Positions 1 through 9,260 of a stretch of 64,000 bases of DNA are shown here, in pieces. Numbering within the stretch: the stretch's first letter is position 1; each line of letters opens with the position of its first letter. The DNA comes from Chimonanthus salicifolius (lineage: Eukaryota > Streptophyta > Magnoliopsida > Laurales > Calycanthaceae), in the NCBI GenBank assembly GCA_013350335.1, contig CM023537.1, forward strand, positions 9,852,438-9,916,437, given 5' to 3'. A model generated the notes under the pieces. That model was not told the origin of the DNA. It saw only the letters and a program-made list of their open reading frames with translations, and did not search any database. The position numbers and the translations under genes were made by a program.

Positions 1-236
1 AAAGAGTGGCTTCTTCTACTGCCACTCCCATTTGTATGGGTAGGATGAATCCTACTCTTCCTGCTGCATCTATTTTTGAGACACTGCCGAAACAGTCTAC
101 ATGCAAGGTGAATGAGGTGAATTGCAGCGCTGCAAGTTCACAAGGTCTGGTTCCATCTGATGCACATGGGAAAAAGCAGGCTGTTGGTGGTAGGATCGCA
201 AAACTCCGGAAGAAGTATTGTTGCTTCCTATTTTAA
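1..236 (+). CDS. 3' end of an unidentified gene (partial, runs off the left edge)
   Basis: One frame (codons from position 3) stays open from the window edge to a TAA at 234-236, giving about 77 codons. No convincing initiator lies near the edge, so this is best read as the last exon of a gene that begins upstream. The peptide is rich in Ser, Ala and Thr. It ends in a basic stretch (RIAKLRKK) followed by YCCFLF and the stop. I recognise no domain. The cysteine pair near the C-terminus could be a lipidation site, but the ending is not a CAAX box. The purine-rich AT sequence that follows, with AATAAA-like words near 295-300, is compatible with a 3' UTR. The exon could also be a chance open frame, since it is short and unconfirmed. 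Confidence 0.4.
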   Translation, partial: RVASSTATPICMGRMNPTLPAASIFETLPKQSTCKVNEVNCSAASSQGLVPSDAHGKKQAVGGRIAKLRKKYCCFLF

Positions 237-2829
237 GATTTATATTTATGACTGTCATTCTTTAGCCAAGGAGAGAAGGAAAATAGAAAAGACAAATAAA
301 GAGATGGAAAAAAGAAAAAGAAAAAGAAAAATAGAAAAGACGAAGCCAGGGAAAGCCCTCTTCAGATAAAAAGAAGAGAAAATATAAGTAAACTACATGT
401 TTAATTAGGATAATGATACGGTTTTCCTTTTTTCCCTGTATTTTCTTGTGTGTTTTGTAAATGTAACCAAAGGACCACTTGTTCTTAGCTTTATGAAAGA
501 AGGTAAGATCTATGTAGTAAATATTTACTAGCTCTTTTAAATATGGCCTATGTTATCTTCCATTGTGTAGGGCAAAGCTAGTAATTGTTGCAGATGACAG
601 TCTGAATCTTATGCTAGTTGTAGTGTTGAGGTCTCTTGTTTTATTCTCCTAATGGATTGATCCATAAGGAAAACTTTGGCTTTGTATGAGTTTGGTGTCC
701 TTCACCATCCCTTTGATCCTAGTTCAATCCAAAAGCCTCTGATGACTTTTTTTTTAAGTTGAAACCTGAATTAAATGGTTTTCATAGTGGGCTCAATCAG
801 AAGGGAAATGTATAGATTGAACAAATATAATCTCTGGCGAATACAGAGTGGTCCACATGGCAATTGGATCATCATATGAAACTTCCTTCCATTTTTGTCC
901 TGAGTTGGACAATACTTGAATCACCCACGGGACTCCAATCATTTTTATCCTAGTTGTCATCCAATTTTTTTTTTTTTTTCACACACTTGACGACATAATC
1001 ATCCATATATCTATCTATTCTTGGTGTTTTTTCATTCTTGTACACATCCAAGAAATGGTGCGCATGCAACTGGTCATAAGGTTGCACCAACCATGATTTT
1101 TAAACTTTTGCTACTTCATTTGAAAATCTAATTATACAGGTTAAAAATAGACCGATGATCTACCACGGGATAGAATTTCAGCTCAAAAATATAAAAAGTT
1201 TCGTGTTTTTATACGGAGAAAGATGGATAACTCAATTGATTTAAGTTTCTAGAATTAAATTAAAGTTTCATGTTTTGTGTATTTTAGGGATTAATCGCCC
1301 CTCCGATATTATAGAGTGGGGATATCTATGCTTTAAAAAAAATAATGAATGGTAGTTTTCCTTGAAGACAATATAATATTCAATCTAATATTTTAAGGTT
1401 AAAATGGTCAAATAGTATACTATTTTTATCACAAAACGATAAACTATTTACCATTTTGTCTTCTACACAGTACATAGACCTCCGAATCAGTGCTTGATTT
1501 GAGCCAATTACTAACCAATTACTAACCATCCTGAGGTGGAATATCGTTTCGAGTATCAATCCTTTGCTTTTGGAAGTTACTGCTACGGGCCTTTTTTTAC
1601 TTCAAAAAGGCTTTGTTTGTTTTTTCTTTTCATTGCTTTGTTGTAAATGTTTGTCAGTCTCATAAAAATCATTTTTCAAATTAATAAATCTGATTAATTG
1701 TGTGTTTAAATTCCCCTAGTATAGCTTTGACTATATCATTAGCATCACCCTTTCTCCTAGGACTCATCTGGGCTAACAAAGCCCTACAATTAAGGTCCCA
1801 ATACCAATGGGCACGGGGATAGTTTCATGGTGATTATTTTTCTTTCCTATGCATATTTTGAGGAGTATACTTTGATTAATTGATTGATTAGTAAACATTA
1901 AGTTATTTCATGTCTGTGGAATCCACTGTTCAGTTCAATCAACAATTTGATCAGATAAAAATAGTCTATCAATGTTTCACACCCATGAAATTAGGAAAGA
2001 GAATTTTTTTTATAATACATGCACCCAAGAGACGAACCCTGGTTATTCATTCACAACTCCCTATTATGATCACCAAACATTGCATACGTTACGTTTCAAA
2101 AAAGAAAAAGAAAAAAAGAAGAGAAAAAGATATTGCATACTAGTCCAACCAACACCCATAACTACACACCTTTGCCATGCCCCATCGCTCTCTCTAGTCC
2201 ATACCACCATGAACCTTCCCGATCAATCACCTAGCCACCAATAAAGAGAGGTAGCTGTTTCCTGGATGATGATGGCTTCGAAAAAGAATGTGTTGGATGT
2301 TATCTACTTGGGCAAAAACCCTACCCTGTAATATATAAATGACTTACCACACTTTGGGCTTGGTTTTGGGCTTTAGGTTGAGGCCGTTGAGCACATGTGA
2401 GACCAAGCCTAGCACAACTTTTAAATGGGTTTGATCCTATTGGCCAAGCCCATGCCTAATTGACACTCAAGCCTGAAAATTAAGAGCGGAAGCCTATTTT
2501 TTTACAAGTTGCCTTTGGGCTTTTGGGCCCAATGGCCGTCCTAGTTAGATAATGGAATAAGAAGGTGAAATGGCACTCTTAAGATTAGTTGTATGAGGGT
2601 GTAATCGAAGATAGACATCATCTTGTGTAACCCATGGAGAACCACATAGGTTTATCAGTTTCTTCCTTTTTAGTGGAGTTTTATGAACACTTCATGTATA
2701 AATAAAAAGTTTTTGGTATCCTTAGCGATGCAAATTTACGTGAGTGTTAATTAGGCCCTATTGCACCAAGTTAGAAAACAACACTCGGATTGCGTCGAGT
2801 CAAAAATTTTGGTCGTATCGGATTGAATA
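237..2829. other. intergenic, no gene seen
   Basis: AT-rich sequence with short A and T runs (for example 968-980 and 2098-2130) and no convincing coding exon. The first 150 bases are probably the 3' UTR of the partial gene. Around 2350-2530 lies a degenerate stretch rich in GGGCTT and AAGCCC words, of a kind that recurs at 26900 and 59250-60300. Confidence 0.5.
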
Positions 2830-3611
2830 TGTAATACCCTGACTCAAATTAGGCGGAATTAGCTAAATAAAATCCTTCTTTGACCGGTTAATATCGAAGA
2901 TTTCGGTTAGGGATTTGTGAAAAGCCCAGGTGTGGCCCAATCTGAGGTCGAAAGCTCTGTGATCCAGCTCGTCTAGCTAGAGGGGCAAAATGGTAATTTA
3001 CGACTTATTGTTAATATTTTATAAATTGTGTTATTAAATGATTATTATTTGATGATATTATTCTCCTTAATCAAGGATTCCTATTTCTGATTTTAAAATA
3101 ATTTTATTTCAGAAAATGATATTTAAACCCGTCAAAACCCCGAAAGGGAGAAATAAATATTTTTACATGGTTTTGGAAATGAGAATTTTTTTTAAATAAG
3201 TATAGTATGTTAGACCATTTTAGTAGGGTCTAGTTTAATCTTTCAAACTCCAAAAATGAGGATTTTAAATCATTTTATTTAACACAATTTAAATTAAGTA
3301 AATAGTATTAAATTATGATTTTTATTTAAATCTATGGTTTTTGGTGAGTTTTAAATCTCCAATTTTTTATGGTGATTAGAGTTTTTAAAACCCAACTTAT
3401 CTGTCAAGTTGGATTAAATTTATTTAGCTTTAAAAGTATTATCTTTAGTTAAAAATTGAATTTTTTTTAAAAGAGGGGCCTTTTTGCAAAATAGGAACAT
3501 TAGAGGGACTGAGTTGCAACCAGTCACCCAAATAGTACCGTTACTATTGGGGACGTAGACAGCAGTTGCATGCAGCCTCCGGCTAGCTACCTCCGATTGA
3601 TCAACTGATCC

Positions 3612-3618
3612 TATAAAA
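3612..3618 (+). promoter_or_regulatory. TATA box of the LTR promoter
   Basis: TATAAAA is followed about 30 bases later by a pyrimidine-rich leader (CTCAACTGATTTCCTCCCTC), the expected layout of an LTR U3/R boundary. The start of R is inferred. Confidence 0.5.
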
Positions 3619-4117
3619 TTACCCCCTCAGCTCAACTGATTTCCTCCCTCAAAAACTCTATCTCTCAGTCTCATTTGCTATCTGGTTTTTCAGCCGATCA
3701 CCCCTCTCCCCCTCTCTGTTTTCCAAGCTTTCTTCACCGTAGCTAAAGAGGAAGTTTTTTTTTTCAAAAGTTGGATTTTCAACCCAGGAACTCGAGTGAA
3801 GGTAACTATTGTGTTCCTCTTTAAATTTCAGTTGGTTTAGAATTAATTAGAAGTAAATTTGGCCAAGTTTTGAGTGATAAAACTGATTTCAAGTTTAAGG
3901 AAAATCATAGGATTTCTTGTGCCAGTGTGGTTTTTGTTTTAAAATCCTTTGGCTTAATCAATGTTAAAATTTTAAACCACTCCCTATGGAAAGAGGACTC
4001 ACTGAGGAGTCTATCTGACCGGTTGGATGTGAAACCGAATCCAGAAAACCCACTGTTTCTGGATTCGTATTTCATAAAGTGCTGCCCGTTACTATCTGTT
4101 GTTGCAGATAGAGGAGG

Positions 4118-4500
4118 AGGATGACTCTTGGATGGTCCGAGGGTAACCCCTTCGGACGGTCCGAGAGTGACCTTCGGACGTTCCGAGCTTCAGTTTGAAG
4201 TCCTGAAGAGTCCGAGGCTAGCCACTCTCTCGCCTCTGCTCCACGACGTTTCGAGTCTTGTTCGGAAGGACCGAACCCCTCTCGGATGATCCGAGCTTCA
4301 CTCGGCATGATCCGAGACACACAGACCCACCGAAGCCTGTTTTCTCTGTTTTTCAGTTAGGAAGGACCTTCGAACGATCCGAGACCTGACCTTCGGACGG
4401 TCCGAAGACAGACCCAAGTTCTGAAGTCTGTGGACTAGTTTAGACAATGGTTCAGATGATCTGAAGCCACAATACCTAGTTCCGAGGCATGTTCCGAGGA
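4118..4500. repeat. array of short palindromes (TTCGGACGGTCCGAG type) inside the LTR
   Basis: About eleven degenerate units resembling TTCGGACGGTCCGAG or CTCGGATGATCCGAG follow one another at 20-45 base spacing. Each unit is a near-palindrome of CTCGGA/TCCGAG half sites. The stretch is clearly GC-richer than the rest of the LTR and lies downstream of the putative TATA box, so it would be transcribed. Confidence 0.75.
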
Positions 4501-4658
4501 ACTCAGTTTTTTAATGTAAAATCTTAATTGAATAGTGATGCATGTGTTAGGCTTAAATTTTAATGTGATATTTATACCACATTAATAATTTTAAAAAAAA
4601 ATGTACTAACTCTTTTCTCTTAATACTATAGTGTATATACTATTTGTATTTACTTCCA

Positions 4659-4858
4659 GGCCGACTCTATTTGTCGGGCACTGAGTGACGTCACTTCCAA
4701 GCCGACGTTATATTTGTCAGACACTGAGTGACCTTGAGGCCTTACTCAACATGTCAATCTGATCCTATCCAGAAGACAATAAAAGAAGTGACCTGAGTAT
4801 CTAAACCTGACTCAATACGTCAATCTGGTCATGCCCAGAAGACAATATGAGTTTTGGA
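4659..4858 (+). repeat. two consecutive tandem duplications inside the LTR
   Basis: A unit of about 40 bases (CTTCCAGGCCGACTC ... ACTGAGTGACGTCAC) occurs twice in a row. It is followed by a second unit containing CAATCTGATCCTATCCAGAA, also present twice (CAATCTGGTCATGCCCAGAA in the second copy). Confidence 0.7.
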
Positions 4859-6051
4859 CTGAGCACCCTATTATTATATATTGTGGATTAGTGTAACTTG
4901 AAATAGTTAGAAACCAAGTAGGAGACTCAATTCCATTTACCTTGGAGATCTTTGGGAAAATAGTATGATTTTGAAATACTACTTGTATGTATACATTTGA
5001 ATGCTACTTATATTGATTGTGCACTTGTTTGCCTGTTAAATAGAGACCGCAATACCACACAATTTCGGTGAGGGAACTTAACTTTGCAGTAGGTGTAATC
5101 AGGTTGAGATGGATCTTGAGCAATGAGTGATTTCAAGTTTGATGAACCCACCCATGTGCCTAGATATGATGCACTGTTATAAGAAGTGCTTATAATAATT
5201 GTGAATGTTTATGATGTTGATAATATGAGATATGTAATACTGCTCCCACGTGCCCTTAACTATTGAACCAATATCGGCCATGTGTGTTAGATGGTTTACG
5301 TCTACTGGACCAGGGGTGTCGACAGTTGCTGACTTGAGGAGTGTTAGTATTGGCCATGTGAGGGCAGGAGATGCATTTGCAAGGATGTATTTTGACCGTG
5401 TCGGGACTTAATACAATGGTTTCAACGTAGTATGTAGGCGTTACGTTGGATGACAGCAGTTATGAAAATGATGATAAGATTATACTTGATATTGAGAATT
5501 TATTGTCAAGCATGAGATATTATACTACAAATGTTGATTATTTGCTAACCTGATGTTTACTTAAACTGCATTGTTATATTTTCTTCACTAGGCTAATTAA
5601 CTCACACCACTCACATTTCAGGAGATGTACCCGAGGAAGAGAACCATCCGTATGAAGCTTAGGATGGATAAGCTGCTGCGTTGTTTTGTGATTCCCACTG
5701 AGGGGAATTCTATTATCTTTGCTTTTTGGTTCCTTGAACCTTTTGCTTATTTAAAGTACCGTGTGTGGTACTTAGTTTATATTGATTTCATGTATTGAAC
5801 TACCATGTGTTCCGTATTTAATCTGATGATGTTATAATAATAATTCATTGTTGGAATTATATGTTTGTGGTTGCGTCTCCTTTGGGTAGACTTATGGTAT
5901 GTGTTTGAGTCTACATGTTGAGATCATGTGTGACCTTTGGGCTTAATCGTTGATCCGGTCCAGTTAGAATTCTTGAGTTTAGTTTTCAAAAAAAAAAAAA
6001 AAAATTAGTCACGTTCCAGGCCCACCTTTCGGGTCGGGGCGTGACAGAATA

Positions 6052-6166
6052 ACTTGGATCATCAATTTAGGTCAGGTTGAGTTGTGTTCAATATTTTTTG
6101 ATATGGATTGAGTTGGATTTATTGAAACCCGACCTGATTCAACCCGAATTTCAGCCCTACAACCTT
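6052..6166 (-). repeat. fragment of a GGGTCGGGTT-type degenerate repeat, interrupted by the LTR
   Basis: Read on the minus strand, the piece begins TAGGGCTGAAATTCGGG and continues with GGGTTGAATCAGGTCGGG, matching the start of the copy at 39609 (TAGGGTTGAAATCGGG). The LTR target site lies in or beside this copy, so the repeat is probably older than the retroelement. Confidence 0.5.
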
Positions 6167-6767
6167 TTAAGGTTAGTTATCTTCTTATTTTTTGTTGAAA
6201 TTTTATTAATTTTCAAGATTTTAGTTTTCAAATGAGTGAGTGAACTCCCATAAAGTGAATTTTCCATTCAATTTTCTTAGATGACAGTCTGTTTCTTTTT
6301 ATTAGAGAATTTTCTTAATCATCTTTAGAAAATTAGGATTTTCTCAATTCTTTGAGCCTATTTTCTCCAACACTTACCTTGGATTTAGATTTTCCTTAGA
6401 TCTAAATGCAAAGTCTTTACAATTGTGATTCTAACTAGACCTAGAATTATATTAAAATTTAGATGATAGGCCCACCCAATAATATATATAAAAAAATGGT
6501 TGAATAGGTCTCTAGTGGGACCTATCAGATTAGCGGAAAAGGGGATTAAATGAACTATTAGCCTTTAATTTTTAAGATTAAAATTAAACGATTGATCCTT
6601 TTTAATAAAGATACTTAATCTAATAGTGAGGATCATCAAATAAACATTTATTTAAGTTGGATTTAAATCTAGAACAAATAAAAATCATTTTAATGGTTCC
6701 AATTTGTCATGAAATGGCCCCATATGGGACCTTGCACCTGGCCATACAAGATGAGATTAGACTTAGC

Positions 6768-6912
6768 CAGGGGTCCGAATATCGGCCGATATGCCGATAT
6801 CGTGGCAGTATCTTATCGGCGGATATCGGCCGTTTTTGTTTAAAAAAAAAATTGGGAGAGAAAAATATCGGTCGATATATCATATCGGCCGATACCGAAT
6901 CTTAAACCCATG
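6768..6912. mobile_element. palindromic CGGCCGATA MITE with hAT-like ends, copy A
   Basis: The copy starts CAGGGGTCCGAATATCGG and ends near CTTAAACCCATG. It contains several ATCGGCCGATA palindromes around an A-run and a GGGAGAGAAAAA block. The flanking octamers GACTTAGC (6760-6767) and GATTCAGC (6913-6920) match at 6 of 8 positions and look like a decayed 8-bp target duplication. The same design recurs at 30961 and 37098. Confidence 0.65.
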
Positions 6913-6973
6913 GATTCAGCCATAAATTATAAAACAGCTGGATCTCAACGGGCTTTAAGTAAAAGCCCAACAC

Positions 6974-7201
6974 CCATCCTAACACGGGAAAAATTTGTTA
7001 GGAGACACGGGATAAGTGAAATTCTCATTTTACCCATACCTGTGTAGCTCTCATCAAGTACCGGTGTACCGATATGTAGAACCTATATATGATGCATGTT
7101 ATTGGTACATCGATATTTGATGAGTTGTACACCGATGGGGATAAAATGAGAATTTCATTCTATCCCGTGTCTCCTAACAGATTTTGCCCGTGTTAGGATG
7201 G
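6974..7201. mobile_element. MITE with about 60-bp terminal inverted repeats (CCATCCTAACACG family)
   Basis: The left end CCATCCTAACACGGGAAAAA and the right end TTTTGCCCGTGTTAGGATGG are inverted copies. The inversion extends about 60 bases inward through GGAGACACGGGAT and AAATTCTCATTTTA. No clear target duplication was found. Related ends occur in the elements at 30818 and 43158. Confidence 0.75.
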
Positions 7202-7490
7202 TTAGCCGATATCAAACCGTTGGATAAAAATCTTGTTCAAACTTATTTATTTAAGTCATACTTGGGCCATGTTCTAACAAATGAACACCTCTACTTAAGA
7301 TGTCGCTCTAGAGTTTACGTCTAATTTTTTACTAAATTTTGTTTTCATCTTTATACATATTTTTATTTTTTTTATATAAATTTAGATTGTGTAAAAAAAT
7401 TTTATTATTCATTAGAGAAACTTTACCAAACTTTAATCGGACCTAACCCATTGTCACCGCTAGTTAAAAATTTGATTAGATAAAAATAAA

Positions 7491-8653
7491 GGCCGCACTT
7501 ATAGACATCCGGAAAAACTGTCTCTACACCTATTTTCAGATTTTAGGGTGAAATTACCATTCTGCCTATGTATTTTCACTCGTTCGAACGAATTATCAGT
7601 TCATTTTGGCATTCTTCCGAATGAATCGTTCATTCGAACGAATGAGCCACGTATAAATTCAATTTAATCGAACGAATAAAGTGAACAGTAACGCACGTTA
7701 CTGTTCATCCATTCGTTCGAATGAAATCGATCATTCATTCGAATGTATTGATTATTTAAATAATAAATTTTCCTTTAAAACTTTAAAGTTATTTTTTAAG
7801 CACTGTGTATTTTCAAAATTTCTCAAATTAAATATCCGACTAAATACGATAACCTGATAAAAATACTTTAAGACTTTAAGGTCTTTTGACACTCTCAAAT
7901 GCTTAAAATATAGTGTTTTACAAATAAAGGTATCCCTAGACTGTGCCGTAAACACATTTGGGAGTGTCAAAAGACCTTAAAATCTTAAAGTATTTTTATC
8001 AGGTTATCGTAATTAGTTCGAATATTCAATTTGAGAAATTTTAGAAATATACCGTGTTTAAAAAATAACTTTAAAGTATTAAAGGAGATTTATACTATGC
8101 ATTACTGTAGCACATGGAAGATAGACCGTTATTTTTTAAGCACTTTATATTTCCAAAAATTTTCAAATTAAATATCCAGACTAATTACGATAACTTGATA
8201 AAAATACTTTAAAATTTCAAGGTCTTTTGACACTCCCAAATTTATTTTCGGCACTGCCTAAGGATACCCTTATTTGTAAAATACTGTATTTTAAGTATTT
8301 GAGAGTGTCAAAAGACCTTAAAGTCTTACAGTATTTTTATCAGGTTATCGTAATTAGTTCGGATATTTAATTTAAATTTTTTTAAAAATATACAGTAGTT
8401 AAAAAATAATTTTAAAGTTTAAAGAAAAATTTATTATTTAAATAATCAATACATTCGAATGAATGATCGATTTCATTAGAAGGAACGGAGTATTTACTCA
8501 TTCATTCGTATAAATTGGATTTATACATGGGCCATTTATACGTGGGCCATTTGTTCGAATGAATAATTCATTCGAATAAATATGGGAGCAGTAATTTTAT
8601 CCTAAAATCTGAAAATGAATTTGTAGAGACAGTTTTTTCGAATATCTGCTGTC
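7491..8653. mobile_element. foldback element with fourfold palindromic organisation
   Basis: The outer inverted repeats pair 7500-7565 with 8585-8648, sharing AAAAACTGTCTCTAC and CAGATTTTAGG. Next inward are TTCGAA-centred palindromes (7575-7750 and 8445-8580), including an inverted CAGTAACGCACGTTACTG. The interior holds two long hairpins: 7766-7900 pairs with 7955-8087, and 8130-8265 pairs with 8285-8420. The two hairpins are reverse complements of each other about a centre near 8095. AAAATAAA flanks both ends (7483-7490 and 8654-8661), a possible 8-bp target duplication that is too AT-rich to be decisive. No coding capacity is seen. Confidence 0.75.
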
Positions 8654-8779
8654 AAAATAAATAAAACTAACTCTAAATATAAATGAAAAGCCAATATTTT
8701 AAATAATTTAAATTTGTAAGAAATGTGCCTCAGACGGACCCACCACACCTAAAGCAACAGTCAAAATAAACAGTACTGA

Positions 8780-9260
8780 TTCGTACGTGTTAGAGCGGGC
8801 CCCACTCCTATAATTCCCCACCATCCAATACTATTCAAAATTCAAACTGATAAAGAAGGCTAAGGACAATATCGTCATTTATGCGCCCGCAGTTAGTCGA
8901 CTCCACTCACTCAAACTTCAATTCTGGGAAAGGAGAGCAGCAGCACAAACGAACTACCCTTCCTACGTGTCTCATTTCTATTGGTCCTCCCCTTCACGTC
9001 GGGATTCAGGCTCTCAGAACACTAGCAAACAAAGGAAAAAGGGGACGACTCACTCTCCCTCGCTCTCTCCCTATCTGTGTTTTTTCTGCTCTCAAATTCC
9101 CTCTTTTTCTCCCATTTTTCTACATTTTCTTCCTCCAAAAATCACAAAATCGGATTTCTCGATGCATGTTCTTGCATTCTCATGCAATTCCAATCTCAAT
9201 CCTATTCCTTTTGTCTGAAATTTTTGTCTTAAATTTGGTGAGAGATAGATAGAGAGAGAG
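8780..9260 (+). promoter_or_regulatory. proximal promoter and 5' UTR of the SAP30-like gene
   Basis: The sequence becomes GC-richer with CCAAT at 8823-8827, then CT-rich (CTCTCCCTCGCTCTCTCCC, 9051-9071), and ends with a GA run just before the ATG at 9261. No TATA box is evident. If transcription starts upstream of 9160, the leader carries an 18-codon upstream ORF at 9162-9218. Confidence 0.45.

Larger units (their letters stand above)
2830..6046 (+). mobile_element. solo LTR of a Ty3/gypsy-type retrotransposon, 3217 bp
   Basis: The element starts TGTAATACCCTGACTC and ends GGGTCGGGGCGTGACA, the TG...CA ends typical of long-LTR plant Ty3/gypsy elements of the Tekay/Del kind. The five bases GAATA stand immediately before it (2825-2829) and immediately after it (6047-6051), a perfect 5-bp target duplication. 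No primer-binding site, gag-pol or second LTR adjoins either end, so this is a solo LTR left by recombination between two LTRs. Inside are a TATA box at 3612, a CT-rich leader, an array of palindromic TCCGAG/CTCGGA words (4118-4500) and two tandem duplications (4659-4858). At 3.2 kb it is long for an LTR but within the known range. The lineage assignment rests only on the ends. Confidence 0.9.

Noticed and set aside
8881..9252. 123-codon open frame before the SAP30-like ATG
   Set aside because: It lies in promoter and leader sequence, is low-complexity in places, and resembles no protein. The downstream frame is the conserved one.
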